Source: Theristus sp. LFF4_11
Lineage: Eukaryota > Nematoda > Chromadorea > Monhysterida > Xyalidae
Reading direction: 5' to 3'
DNA length: 64,000 bases
NCBI GenBank assembly: GCA_030248135.1
Contig: JASANC010003846.1
Location: 81,260-145,259 of the forward strand
Part shown: positions 26,901 to 41,900 of the stretch, piece after piece
Position numbering within the stretch: the first letter of the stretch is position 1
Layout: every line of letters begins with the position of its first letter
The notes under the pieces: model-generated
What the model was told of the DNA's origin: nothing
What the model saw: the letters and a program-made list of their open reading frames with translations, nothing else
Database searches by the model: none
Translations under genes and position numbers: made by a program

Positions 26901-29900
26901 GAAGTTTGAAAATTTTTAAGGTAAAAAACCGGTTCTTTATTTTTTCAAAAAAAAACTGGAAAAAAACCGGTTTTAAAACAGAAAAGAAACCAGTTTTTTT
27001 CCTAAACACAACAACATTTTTAGTTGTCGTCGTTGCCGTCGTTCTTTTTTGGAAAATGAATTTGTGCCTTTGGAAACAGCTGTTTTTACTTTTTCTGCAT
27101 TTTTGAACTGTTTATAAACAATTTTTTGCAGTTTAAAAATATAGAACAGCAGCTTTCATAGCCAAATTTTAATTTACATTTGTCACCGTCGTCGTTCTTT
27201 TTTTCAAAAAAATAATAATTCGCCTTGAACTTTACTTTTTTTATTTTACTGCATTTCATAAATCACAAACAAATTTTGTCCATTGAAAATTCTAACATTC
27301 ATCAACACAACCACTCAAAAATTTAAAATTTTAAAAAAAGCAAAGTGCAATTTAAACGGCCCGCGTTTGAATCTGACTACGGTAGCGCACCAGCCAATCA
27401 GCTAATGCCCGAAATTATCCAGTCCGACTATACGTGTGAAAAAAAGTACATGCAAAACAAAACATGCTCAAGCCGTGGCTTTGTGGCGACTTCATGAGCG
27501 TCTTGATAATCCATGGATGAAAACGTTTTTGAAGGCATCACTATTAGGATAGGATGAAAAAGGGAAATATAACGGAAAGGGAACAAACCTATGGACATAG
27601 ACTACTTTTGTTAACGTGACGTCGCCACGCATTGTACAAAAGGGTACAAGAAGCGAGCACTATTAGCACAGTAATGCATAAGTATCCACACTGTGATGTA
27701 AGCCGCGAGCAAGATAATGCCTTAGTGTGCCAGTGTTAGCTGCAGCAAGCATCTCGGCATAATAATAATAATTGCACTAACAGAAAGCACAGCTTCGAGG
27801 GAATATGCACACCGTGTTCGTAGACAACCGGTGGCCATTATTACTGTGTTGAATACTGCTAACAGTAGACCTACAAGTATAGCCACAAATAGCATTGTGT
27901 GTGATAAAATGCTGTCTTTGAGTTGTGCGGTCACAGTTGCTGCACTCTCTAGTCATCCATTGCAAACGTCAGACGGCTGACGCTTGATGCATGTCTTATG
28001 TAGCGTTGTGTTCAGTGATATTTATGCTGTGTTGCTTTGCCGCTACGCTAAACGGCGGTACATGTACAGGGTGGTACGAAAGTATGTCAGTAGTTTTTCT
28101 TGGATCAAAAATTGATCAAGTAAGATGAAATTTGAAACAGACGTTTTTCAAAGTTAGAAATTTGATTTGAATTTGATTATTTTGCATATGTGTTTTACTA
28201 GTAAAAAGTTATTCACGGAACGTTATGAACGTCTAAGTGTTTTTTAAACCATAAGTTTTCAAAATGACATTGTAACATTTATAAAGAGTGATGGTCGCGG
28301 GAAACCAACAAGCTATGTGTTATCAATTTTTAGGTTCTGTGACTCATTACGTTTGTAGAAATGGAAAGGAAACCATTTTCAATCTTTTTGTGGCAATTCA
28401 CGCTAACCTAAGCAATTTAGGGAATTCGGATCACTTTACCAATTTTGAATTGCCGCGTCATGCATAAAACTTTATGAGCGCATTCAGTCGTCTCAGAACA
28501 ACAATAAAAGATTGTAACATTTAGTAACAAATGTTCCAATTTTGTTGAGCATTAGTTTTAAATTTTAGCTAAAATTTTTTGTTGCTTAATAAAGTCGCTT
28601 CAAAGTAACGACATACATGTACTTTTGGACCACTCGGTGCATGTGGTTATCTTTTCCTTCCACCTGCAAAAGTATCCGTTTGCACGCAATGAATGACAAA
28701 TAGTTTAATGTCTGACGCGGCATTTACGGTATTCGTAAACATTGCGTTTGCCAAAACAACAAAACTGCAATCTCAACTTTTATTACGGCTTATTTTATCA
28801 CAACGCTACATTGGCAAAGGGCAGAACGGTTAGGTTGACGAGAAGAATTTGCATTCGGTTACCAGAAAGAATTTGCACTAACTATTATTTTGTGTTTTTT
28901 CCCTGCCACAATCAATCATTTTCTGCGATACAGCCGTCATTTAATAGCGTATACTGTAGTTTTGCAGTAAAACTAAACTCATTTACACACATTCAGATGA
29001 CATTACATTACTTTTTTGTCATTGTAAACATGTGGAAATTAAACCGAAATTCTATCCTATTTGACTTGAGAAAATGCTACAGGATGACCGAATAAATAAA
29101 TAAAGCATTCCTTGTGTTCTTCATCAAGGAAAGATCAGTTGCAGATTAGAAGTTTTTCAAGATTGCTAAGAAATTCCTAATCGTGTGTGCAAGGGAGAAA
29201 GAATGAACAGCATAGCACGAATAATCAATTAGTTTGAAAAACACGTCTTATTTGACACAATGTAGGATTTCTTTCTGTGCGTCTTTTTTCTTTCATTCAA
29301 ATTTCGAGCGCTCCTTGCACCCTGAAAAATTTCGAGCTGCCATGTTTGCTCGGCCGTTCCGTATTTTGTGGAAACGACAGAAAATAAGAGACATTGTGGA
29401 AGCTGTGGGATTGATTGTAACGTATATACAGCTGATACGGTACGGTTACGGTCACGGTAGGCTATCTAGACATGCATACATGTGGATGAGCCAAAATTAT
29501 AATTATGAACAGTGGGAACTGCTTGTATTCAGAATCATAATCATAATTTCTTTTTTGAGATGCAATAAATTGAGCTACAGTAAAGCTGCGGTGCACAATT
29601 GCGTTTGATTTTTGCGAACACAAAGGCATAACCCACCTCTTCGTCGTCAATGGGTAGCGGCTTGGCAATGCCCAAGGCCACTGGTCCTTGTGGTGCTGAC
29701 TTTAACGCCTGCACAGCGTTGTCAAGTGTTGCATTCGTTAGACTAACATCGTTTACGTACAGCAAACGGTCACCGGGCACGATGCGACCGTCTTGATGCG
29801 CTGGGCCACCAGGCACAAGCGACTTTATAACAATCACAGTTTCGCCTGGTCTCATTGAATCCTACAATACACACATTATCAATTGATTGTGATCATTTCT

Positions 29901-32900
29901 TTGGTTTACGATATGTATGTCGATTCCAACGTATAACTCACTTGGTAATCCATCACTGTGAATCCAAGTCCTTTGGCAGCTTTGTGCAACGTTATTGAGA
30001 CAGGCGTTAATGACCAAACGGCCATGCCGTGTAGCGGTTCCAATGAGCGACTGCGCATGAATCGCTGCCATTCACGAGTCATTTGCGTTCGTTCGTCACC
30101 ATTGGTCGCAATTAACAGTTGTTCTGATTTGGCCTGCCGCAAGTAAAAATGTGTAATTTTTTGTCACAAAAGTGCACAAACTAATTTGAGGAACACCGAC
30201 TTTAATCATTCGATTATTATCGGCTGTTCCCAACGTTGACACCATGTCTCGATAGCGGTCACCAGCAGTTTGCACCGCGTCAGCAGCTGCTGTTCGACCA
30301 AGTTGACGTGGCACGAATACATTGGCAGAGAGTGGCAGTTGCGTCGGTCGCGACACCACCAAACGCACAGCAGCGTTGTCCGGCAGCGACGCTATCGTTC
30401 GTCGAACATCAACATGAGAAGCACTGTGCAAACGAACGCCATTTATCTGCAAAAATTGATTTTATTTTTGAACAGTCTCAACTAACAAGTATTACGCATT
30501 TGCAGCTTCCGCAGTTTTTTAACCGCAGTACCTCCAATAATTCATCGCCTGGTCGAAAAAGGCCACATTGGCCTGCCGGTCCGTCGGGATGTATCCTTTG
30601 AATATAATGATGTGGTCGTAGTTCTGCACCATTGATCACGTCAACTGTGCCTTCGAGCGATAGGCCGATACCACTATGAGCAGGTTTTTGCATGCAGCCG
30701 ATCTTAAACATGATGATGTTGCATTTGACGTTGTGCTTGTATTTAGTTATATTGGTTTTAACCCCAGAAATTACTGACAATAATTTCTTGCTCATCGCCA
30801 ACGATGGCAGTCCAATATCGGCGAATTTCAGCATCGCTCATTGGCTCCGGCCTATGGCGCATGCGCTCAGAACTTTGCGATCTAGAGTCGCGAGTAGGCT
30901 CCTCTGTCGAGGTAGGCTGAGGCGGCGCAGCTTCATCAGCGGTTTCAACTGATTCTAACACTTTCGCACTTGATTGCTTAATAGTCGGAGACGTGCTTTG
31001 TTGAGCAGCCTCAACGGACGCGGATGACTGCAACTAATTACAATACATTTTTTACTTTGATGAAAAACAGCTGTTGACATAATCAATGCAGCAGATGTAC
31101 CTGTACAGGTTCAGGTTGAACGTCTACACGTTGCTGGTGAGTATCGGAGGTTTTTTGCAAATCTTTAGCGTGAGTAGCTGTAGCGTCGATATTCATATTG
31201 GAAGTGGGTGTAGCGATTTGTTGAGTAGCACCTTCGTTTGTGGAGCACTGTATGGTTGGCGTTGTGGTAGGTTCTGTGACGGTTGTCGCACGACTGGATG
31301 TAACAAGTTTTGAGTCATGCTGCTCTTGGGTTGTTGCGGCAACTGCAGTTGTTTGTGACTGACTACTGCTAGCTGCAGCATCAGCCGTTTCAGTTACAGT
31401 GGTTGGGTGTGCTGCTGCTGCTGCTGTTGTTGTTGTTGCTTCTTTGTTCTTATGAATGTCGATCATTTGCGTTTCAGACTCTTGTTCACGTAGCATTGCT
31501 AGACAAGCAGCTTGTGGACTGCCAGTAAGGAAACGGACCAGTTTTAAGCGAACGTGTTTGCCAGAATTGACGAGCAGACGCACTGAATCGGCATGTGAAA
31601 GGCCTTCCAAAGATTGTCCGTTTACCTGGCAAAAGGTACGTAATTTACCGCTTACCGCATTAATTATGGCTGACACTGTAAGTGAATGTTTGCAATTTTT
31701 GATGTCATCAACATTTTTAAAGATGGATATAATATGGTGTGCTAACGGTTTGGATTAGAACGTTGTCTCGAGTAAAGAATAGGAAAGGATTTTAAAGAAG
31801 CATTCTCTCAACGCAACTGAAACACGAGCGCAAACTAGCCGTTTGAAAACAACATTGAAGTGGCTGCTGTAGCCTGAGAAGGCATAAATGGTCCAGATTA
31901 TGTTTGCAACTATGTGTTTCAACTTCACCAGTTTTCTAGAGCGGGCACCTTCTTTCTCAACAGACAACGAACAGAAATAGCTTCAATCGACACAGAATGC
32001 ATTCAGCGTTGTTCTAACGCATCAAGCGGCATGTGTCTATTCATGGTGACGTTGTTGACGTGCATGAACAAAAAATCTATATGCAGTATAGTGAATCGCC
32101 ATTCTACTCGTTCCTGTGTATTTTAGTCGGCTGCTTTTTCAGACTGTTACTGCATTTTGACTTGGCCAGTCTTTTCAAGAATACCGTGTATGAGCGCGCG
32201 CATGTCTTCTATCTGATGTTTTTTAAGCTGTTACATCTAAATACATTTTACAGGCGGACGTGCACGCATCTGCCACAGCCGGCTATTTACTTTGTTTAGA
32301 TAAAAACACTACATAGTTTGCCTTTTCATGGATTTGCTTTTTTTCTTGGTTTACTCTTCTGTATTGGGGTCTGAAGCAGGGAAAGTGTGTAATTCTGAGT
32401 TGTTAAACTGACCCTTTGCTTGTATGTATTATCATTTTGTGCAAAGGAGGCAAAGTAATGTTCAATGGATCTGTAGAAACGCCGCACAGCTGAAAACTCA
32501 ACGCTCTGTTTTGCGCCCGAACGTAGTCCGAATATCAATCAATCAAAATAATTTCACTCGTGAAAAAAATTGATTAATTTTGTTGTTTATTTTGCTAGCA
32601 CAAAAGTGCCGTCAGATACGCTCAGTTTTGTTGCTGCACGCACGCAGCCGTGAAACATTTTTCTTATCTGTGCGTGCAAATGCATATTGGGACACTTTTA
32701 ATAAAAAAGATAATACACATCTATCCGCATGTCATAAACTTGCATGTACATATGTATGTAGCTACATGTATGTAGCCTGGTCAGCTTCGATATTCGCAAA
32801 ACCTATCCTTACATATCTAATGCTTTTGGTTATGGATGATTCTTAGTTATTTCAGTTACCTTGCACATTTTCAGCCTTGTATTGGTTTTAACATTTTAAC

Positions 32901-35900
32901 ATCAATTTTAGAAACAGTAGATGCAAATGGTTGACAAAAGTATTCATAGATTGAGCTAAAAATTAAAAAAAACAGTGGAACTAACCGCTAGTATCAGATC
33001 ATGCACTTGAATGTTGCCGTTGCGCGCAGCAGCAGTGTTTGGCACCAAATTTTTTACGAACACGCCAGATATTTCTTCTGATGAAAATTAAAACATAAGA
33101 ACAGCAATACAGTATGCGAAAACAGGTGTTAAAATTTGTTCAGAAAGATTCATTAATGCAGAAAAAATCAAAGACCGCAATTTTTCAAATTTCACATTTC
33201 TCCACAAAAACTTTACCTCGTCTGTGTACGTAACCAGCAACAGTGATTCCAAGGCCAAGTTTCGGATCACGCTCCAGCTCCACGTCAAACGTGTCAACTT
33301 GCGTTGAAATCCAGTTCGACCGGCAGAAGGTCGTTAAGGCCTACAATAATTCAAGAAAATTTGCGCGTTGTTGAGTCATACCGTTAAATTGTTTTAGTTA
33401 AATGTTATGTATGGTTTCGGTTTCAGTTTGAAATTGGTTGGTGGACTAAAGTAAGTAAAATGTAATTGTTTTAAGCATTCAGAGGGATTTAGACACTACA
33501 TTAATATCAACAAAAATTATATAATGTAATATCACCAAACAACAGAAAATTTAGCAGCTGTTTTTAGTTGCGTTTTAGTTTTAGTTGTTGAGTCACATAA
33601 ATTTGTTAAACAACCGGTGACGTTATTGTAAATAAGCCTGTGTTGGAGGCAGTCTGTAAAGGTTTGCGTTAGCCGTGGTTTCGTACACCATGTGCTGTAT
33701 TTATGCAATGTGAATGTGTTGAAGTAAAAACGTTTTTGAAATGAGAGCCTTCATTCTCAGTCGATGCCTTGTCAATCAGTTTCTTGTCGCACTCAGCTGC
33801 CGGTTTTAGCAGTTCATTCCGTTTTCATCTTTGTGTTTTTCTGCAGTTACGTAGATGCGTTGAACACGTGCTGTTAGCACTTCAGCACTTTTTAGCGCAA
33901 GATTTAGTGATGATTTAGCACTTTGAAAAAATTACGTTGCGAAAGGGCTTGGGCTGGATGGTGGAAGATTAAATTTCAGTGCCGCTCAGTTTGAACTGTA
34001 TGAGATTTGAGAGCAACGGCGATAGATGTGCATACATAAGTCAGCTACATATGCATTGTTACTTAGTTGTTATACGTCAGTTAAAATGAAAAAGAAGACT
34101 TATAGTGTCTGGCATGCGCTTTGTTCTTTAATGGTGGGGCAACTGTTACATCACGATGCATGCACAGTTGAGTATGGAAATATAAAAACGCCGGTTATGC
34201 AGATTACGGTTCTGTATTTGCCTGACGCGGAAGGTGTACACATGTATATGTTGTATGCATGTCAGAAAGGGCGAGCTTACTGTCCAGTGTCCACCGTACT
34301 GCGTTCGTCCAAAGTTTTGACATGCGCTTTTAATTTAACTTGCAGGCACATTGTACCCTTGAAATTTTTGCATGAACAATGCGCTTAAATTAGTATCGCT
34401 TCCACATCAAAATACACACGTGTCAAAAGTGTCGTTGAAACTTACGTTGAATTTCGCCGGTTTCCTCAAGATCATCTTGCGCACCTGAACAGCCAATCTG
34501 CCATTGGGCGAATCCACATAGATTGTCTCCGGCTCGAGATGCCGAGCGGTGGGTTTACTTTTTGGCATTATTATCAACCGTGATTTCCGGAACTAACAGT
34601 ATTTTCACTGATTCATTTTTTTAGTTCAGCTGCTTCTCACTTCTTGCTGCCATGGAAGTTCGAAGAACCCTTTGTGATGTAACATGTACGATGTATAATC
34701 ATTCAGTTTCTTGTGAGCACATGGGATTTCTAAGGTAACGGCAATATTAGCTGATAACCTGACTTTAGCAATTAGCATGGTTTCACAAACAAACATGCAT
34801 GAATGACGATATAGGCGATATCTGATTTTGTGAAATATACAATTTTATATTGTTAAGAGCACAAATGAAGTTCTCAATAAGGGGCTAAAAACGACAACTT
34901 GGTAAGAAAACTTCATGTGATGCATTTTCGTTTTTTTTGCGCGCCGACTTTGTCATGGGTCTTGTGGGGATTCCGCAGTCGTTATTGACGATATGTGCGA
35001 CGCATTGCAAAAATGACAGCGTAGAAGTTTAACATGCAGGGTGTCGTAAAAAATTCAATGGGAAAAGCAGTTTTTTTTCTAAAGTATGGTTCAACAGTAA
35101 GATCTCAAATTTTAAACAAGGAGAAGTATACTGTTAAATGAAATGATATCAAGAAATGAAGCAAAGTTTGGCGCTGTTGCCTACTGTTTGATATTTTTAA
35201 ACTTGTAAAAACTTAATATTTTTATGAAAAAACATCACTATAAAAACAGTAGCCTTTTCGATTTTTCTGCACTTCATATCATCTCGTTTTCAACAAAATC
35301 ACGTTGAGCGTGAGCCCATGCTGGGGAAAGCGTGAGGTGTAACTTTATCTTTTTGTTCATTCAGTTTTTGGAATCTCCAAGGGCAACACTTTTCGCAAAC
35401 AAACAGTCCAAACAAACGCTCCAAGCACTCGCAAGCATTCGCTGTTACTGTTCCAAGATATTGAACCAGATCGAGAAAAAATCCCGTTGTTTTTTCAAAC
35501 ACTCTGTACATGCACGTTGCAGAAACATATAACGCTAGAAAACAGGCATATCAAGCAGAGTTCGATAAAAGCCGCGCGCATTTCTATTCCAATCGTGAAT
35601 TACATTTTTGGGCTGATTTTGAGTGGTATGTACACATTCATGTACATGCATACGGTACAAGTGCTGTATTGTCGCATGTGAGCACAATTTCAAGCCCCCG
35701 GAGACCTATATCGCGGCATGTTTAGCCTGCAATGTGTATCGTTAGTTGCGCTGCCAGTATGGAAGTACGTAGTCTCAAGAAAACGTGCGTCGCTCGCTGC
35801 AACGTTCCTTCTACTTATGGCTGCAATGTATGATGCTTGTATCCACAGATGTTGGCGCCTTATTGCAGAAACTACGTGTTGTTTAGCGTCAGGATGTACT

Positions 35901-38900
35901 GCACAGACGTAAGGTGCGCAAGCATTATTACTTTGCATATGCCATGGCTGAATCGATTGGAATCCGCTAGACATCTATAATACGGTTAAACCTTTTGAAC
36001 GCTGGGTTTCGCTGACTTTTTACAGGGGTTGCTGTTGTGTATGGTAGCTTGGTTCGTAGTAAGCTGCCAGTGCACAAAGCAGCAAAATATGAATCGGCTC
36101 GTCGATTTGCTGTTGCTACACATGAGTGCCACTAGGCGGCATGCCAAACGTGTCGTACAGTGATCGTTGTGTGTTGAACGGAACAGACATGTCGTCATAC
36201 CTTGCAATCACAATTTTTCAACTTATAAACCAACACGAGGCCGCATAATAATAAACACGATGATTGATGACAACCAGTGCCATATGCCTTGACTGCTAAC
36301 TTTGTCAATAACCAGCTTGATGGCTCTGTCCACCAATGCATTTGGGCATTTAGGTAGTTTCGCAAAACTTATGGCACGCTATTTAACAATTTGCAAGAAA
36401 ACATTGCTACGTACCGAAAAAATTACTAAAATCACGTGTTATACATAGCATAGTGAACGTGTTTTGTAGCCCCTTTTTCAGTATGCACGAGATTCGTCAA
36501 AACATGACATTATGCCAAGCATAACGACTATAATTGTATATAGAAACTAGCATCATGAAACAAAGAATATAATGATTCAAATATTTTTTACTTTGAAAAC
36601 AGAAGAGCCAATTTATTATGTGCGTCAAGAATATTGTCGTAAATGCATGGATGTGTAGTACTTAACACGCATCTAATGTACGTAGTACCTACACTAGACG
36701 GCTCATGATTCAAAACAAGTCCAGAAAGTTCGCGGGATGTAAGTCAGTAATATAAATAAATAAGCTGCACAAAGACGCGTATATTGGCCAATGGCGGTAC
36801 GTCTCAATTTAGGCCACAGCGGACTTGCGTGTTGGTTGATCATGTATGTAACACAGCTCACAACTTCTAACGTAGACAAAAGCAACATATGAGCGCAGAT
36901 ATACACCACCGCAAATATTCGCGGCGCTACCAAGTGGAAATAAGAAAAATAACTGCGCACTGGGGGAGCGCGCCGGCAGACTGTGGACATGTGTGTGCTC
37001 CATGAGGAGGAAATAACATGCAACGGCCGGGGCGGTGCTGGTCACCAGACCACTGAAATGACACGCGCATTGCTCTCGGCTCGTTTGCTGCCAGCCCATA
37101 TAAATATTGAAATGTACGTACAGCGTGCCTGGTGCAACATGCACAAAAAGGCAACGCTGTGACTGAAATCCAACAGATAGATGGCGCAAAGTGACGGCCG
37201 CGCTTGCACTAGAGTTTGTGTTATGTGTTATGTCCAAAAATTCAATGAACACACATGCTGAGAGACATGTGCTTGCATGAAGCTTATTGTACATGTGCAG
37301 AAACATCTCGCCAGCCGCAGCTGTGCCGCCTCTTGCCTATCTTTCATGTGTACTTTTCGTTTGCTTGTCGCAGATGTTGCCCCATTTCGATCACTTGGCA
37401 AAGTCGAAGAGTCGTATCGAATCGCGGTGCAAAGGACGCCTTGCGTTTGCTTGCTTGTGTTTAAGGGCTCTGCTCAGCAATTACAAAAATTCCCATCTTC
37501 CATCTTTTGCATTATCGCTAGAAGATGCTGAAAAGCTTTTTTGATTTCCATACAACGACAGCATGTATGTATCACAGACAATACCTACGAAGCCGTCTAA
37601 AGTGTCTTGAAAACACACAGTGGCATTTCATGAGTGATTTTGTGTGGCTTGCTTGTAGTTTGTGCGCCAGAGTGTGTATGTGTGTGTATGTAGTCATTAG
37701 AATAGCGGCGTATGACGGCTACGCCTGTTTGTTATCCTGTGCGCACTGTGCAGTTTGTTCAATTAAGTATGCCGTGATACAACACAGCGAACATGTGCAT
37801 GATGTAAGGTGCGTCATGCGTATATGTGGATGCATACAATATACGTAGTTTATACAAGATGGCGGGCTCTCAAAAACAAATCAGTTTTCAAGTGCAGGCA
37901 ACCAAGCTGTTGCTGAGTGTTCAGAAACTTTGATTTTTTTGCGTCATGAAGTGCGAGCATTGCAAATTTATCAAGTTCTTGTTTTTGATTACTGTTGTGC
38001 GCTAGCATCTGGTTGCGTAACTAGAAATTTCTGCGGTTAAGAATGAAAACTGACAAAGTACCACACAGACAAAATTACTTTTAGCGAATAAAAATTTTGA
38101 CATTGTGGTACATGTGTACGTACGTTTTTTCAGCTTTTAATTTTTCCAGCTATGAAAATGTGCGTGTTGAGTGATACTTTGCAGCTGTTACTCGCTTTCA
38201 TACTACAGCATATGCAACGGACATCTTACTAAAGCGCCGCCATTCATGGAGGTTGAAGCGCGCTGACGCGCGTCACTTCGCTACACATTCATGAAGCAAA
38301 AAAGCAGCGCCCTTCAGCGCGCGTCAGCGCGCTTCAGTTTTGGAACATACGCACATTCATACGCACGTTCATGTTAGCGCGCGTCAGCGCGCGTCAACGC
38401 GCTTCAGCGCGCGCGTGCATGAATGGGCCTTAAATAAAACACGCTTGACCTTTGCAGAAACCTGGACGCATTGTCGCAGCTTTTCCTTCCTTTTACAATA
38501 CTAGTAGGGATGGAAAAACCCGGGTTTTTATATTTTTTTGTGAGAAGAAACCGACTGAAAATTCAGATTTTTTTCTATTGTTAAAAAATCGGTTTTTTTA
38601 AATTTTGGTTAAAAAGCCGGTTTCTTTTCATAAAAAAATGGTTTATTTTCTGTGCCATCCCCAGATACTACCAATTCTATTGTACGTTTTATGAACAACT
38701 GGGTTAAGTATGTATTATTACCGTGTACAAGTAACTTACATGCATTAATGTATTCTCAGAAAATGGTACTGCCGCTATTTTTATGGATATTGCAACGAAC
38801 CAATACTGTGCAACCAAAAAATATAGCATCCACTGTTACTCAGCGATAAGAACTCAGAAACTTTTAAAATCAAGGTGAAGTCGCGGTTGATTGAAGATAC

Positions 38901-41900
38901 ACGGTGTTGCAAAAAAATACTTTTTTTGAATTTTCTTATATAACCAGTCAACTCAATTTGGTTAACCAGTTTTGTAGCTTCCCAGGGACTAGAATTGTTC
39001 CAAATAATAGAGAAGTCGTGTAAAAACCCAAGCTTCTGGTTTGCTCATGTCTATATTTTGATTTTCAATCATATTCAGGGTGAGCCAAAAAGGTTCCAAA
39101 ATCAAAATGCTCCAACTGACTTGTGCTGAGATCTTTCGAACTGAAAATTGGAACACTATTAGAACACTTTGAACAGTTTTCCTGGCCAAATTTTTTTCAG
39201 GATATGTTGCCATTATTATTCACTACAGCAGAATATCTTGAAAACATAAGAAATCGATAAATGTGTGAAATACAGACGGTTGATTTAGCTGTAACAAATA
39301 CCAAACGATAAACGTTTGGTGGCAACCCGAGTGTTTACAACACATAAAAAAGATGAAAAAAGCAATTCGCACATAGTATCAGATAGCTTGAAAATATCGA
39401 ACCCCGAATCCCAACTAAGCAGACTTTGATAACTCTGATGGTTTATTTTGAGTCTGAGTGTGCGCGAGTGGTTCTGTTCAAAGCAAATGCAAATTTATAG
39501 TTTCAAACACAAATTGTTTTTACTTTTTTCAATTCCCGCGATTTGCCACTGTGATTCATTATAGCAGACTGATTGTTTTCTGCAGTGAAAAATTCAGATT
39601 ATCGATAACCATTATTTTTGTGTCAAAAATTGTTATTTTTTGAAAATAACATTGTAAAAATAAGCTGAAACGTGTAAATTATGAAAAAAATTGAACCAGA
39701 AAAAACTCTCCCAAAAAATGTTGGATGTAGTTGATTTTTTAGTTGTCTTGATGAGTTTCACAGCCTTTTTGAAGCATCCACAAAAGCAGTAGTTATAATA
39801 GATCACTGACCACATCTTCGAACACGAGATTTGACGCGCTGTCGTTTGCATTTGCTGGTGTGCCACTGACAGCAGACGGTGATGATGCTGCGTCGTGTGC
39901 AGCGGTTGGCAAGCTCGCATCGGTTGGTGCACCGGACGTCTCCACATGCTCCTGTTCAACCCGTTCCCATTTCCGCTTTGAACCGCGACTAACGCCATTG
40001 CTTGGTGCAGTTGTGACCGCAGGTTTGGCTGTAAACAGACGTGTTTCAAGCTGTGGATCATCGAACTGAATAAATGTGTTTTTCATTTTCCGTACGTAAA
40101 ATACGTACGTACATATTGCAGAAGTATACATACCAACAGAAACTTGAGGTTGTTCAAGTAGTGGTGATGCAGCTGTAGAAGTTCCTGGTGCCGTTGTGCT
40201 TGCGCCGCTAACGTCTGTCGGCTGTTTTGCTGTTGATTGAATCGCAGCTGGTTCATCTGTTGCTAAGTCTGAGATTTCATCTTTCGACGTCGCTTGAGTG
40301 TCTGAGGTTGTTGCGAGACTGTTATTACCAGCTGCAGCGGTGTCGGCAACCAGAGGACTAGCTGGGGCTACCAATGGTGCTGCTGCAACAAGATAACATA
40401 CATGATTCTGCTACATGCTTCATGTGCATATCAGTAGGCAATACATTGACACAAGAACAGTGATTAGTCAAACTGTTTTTTTGTGAATTTGAGTACATAC
40501 CGACGGGCGCCTCGGCAGGCAATGGTGAAGACGGCTTTACATCGGCAATGGCAGTGACGGCGTCATCCTTTTCTGGTGGCGAGCACTGCATCTTCTGCAC
40601 GTGCTCGTCAAAAGCAATCGGGTCGAAAACGGTCTTTGTGGCAATCACAAACGCACCGCGGTCAGCATGCGAATCTGAAGTGTTCAGTAATTGACTTGTT
40701 GTGTGATGATTTTTTGAAGAAAACATTTTGGACCTGGTTTTAGCTGATTACTATAACTGATTATTACGAAAAAACACGTAACTGGTTCGTTGCTTACCAA
40801 TATCATCGTGCGGCGCTGGCACCGGTCGACCGACCGTTAACGTCACTCCTTTTGTGGTGTCTTGTTGTCTGAGTATCATTGCGACCTGTTGCGACGACAT
40901 GCCGTGCAGATTGATGCCGCTGATCTGCAGCAAATGATCCCCCGGACGCAATCGTCCATCCTAAATAGATCATCAGCATTGCTTGCTTGCTCATCATGCT
41001 TTTGGTGCTCGTGTTACAAACGCAGGCCCCTATTCACTAAGCCCTGACCTTGGCGGCCGGTGCACCAGCGAGTACGGTTTTGACGACGACTCCGGTGCTG
41101 CGTCCACCGACGATGCCGAAACCGAGGCCGCTCTCGTCACTACGCAGTTCTATCACTTGCACTTGCGTCCAGTCGCCGGTTAGCTGAAGCAAGATATGCA
41201 CGCGAGAGTAGATACAGATATACAGTAGTTGAATTTCTTTCACAAAAAGAAATGGACACAGAGACCATTGACGAAATGACGACATGACTAAGAAATAAGT
41301 TTCTGCACTATCCGTCCGTGGTTGCCAACTAGTCTTGTGTCTGATTTCAGTCATATCCGGTTTTGGTTCCACGGTTGTTTATTCGTTATAGATTTTCATG
41401 ATTTCACGATTGGTAAAAAACCCACTTTCTGCATTTGTTGAAGCCATCTTGGTATTGGATACCGATTATACCGTCTTCCGCAGCAGCGGTAGTAATTCAA
41501 CATCACATCGAGATAAACAATTGGAATTTAATTGGAGACTACTATGTGTACATGTATTGTTCTAGTACGATAGAAACTGGATTAAGTTTGCAACAATTCC
41601 CTTGATGAGAGATTCACTGAGCATGTATTGTGGATTTATTCACACGTGTCTGGACAAACGTGACGTCATTTTATTTAAAAACGCCCGTTTGTCAAAGTAC
41701 AGGCACTAAAATTTCAGTTTGGTGTGACTGATTCGACATTCACCATTTGTTTACGGGAAGAAATCGGCTAAACGGATAGTCTGGTTTGCTGTGAACGACA
41801 AGCGCATGTTTTGTGGCACATGACGTCATTTCAGTGGGACACGTTTAAAAAAATAGGCCATATCTCCTTCACGGATACGCTGTACATGCCCATGCAACTT

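Larger units (their letters stand above)
25272..29636. other. MPDZ intron 18
   Basis: 4.4 kb between PDZ5 and linker exon 19. It contains the 1.05-kb TIR element, a mariner-like element at 28067-28639, a family C copy and a family D copy. The reading frame at 29234-29608 overlaps repeat D and is not a gene. Confidence 0.7.
34593..39810. other. MPDZ intron 9
   Basis: 5.2 kb, the longest PDZ2-PDZ3 gap. It contains the GCGCG hairpin element (38238-38430) and an inverted GGATGG...CCATCC element (38508-38665). The long frames at 36809-37306 and elsewhere have no splice or domain support. No exon found. Confidence 0.6.

Noticed and set aside
29234..29608. 124-codon plus-strand frame in intron 18
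   Set aside because: Overlaps the family D repeat and has no domain or splice support.
36809..37306. 165-codon minus-strand frame in intron 9
   Set aside because: It starts at an ATG but shows no domain, no splice context and intron-like composition; it does not fit the MPDZ frame.
40069..40069. Acceptor tttattcag upstream of FDDPQLETR as the exon 9 start
   Set aside because: It gives a stop codon at once after the phase-1 end of exon 8. The next acceptor, tgtttacag (exon start 40028), keeps the frame.
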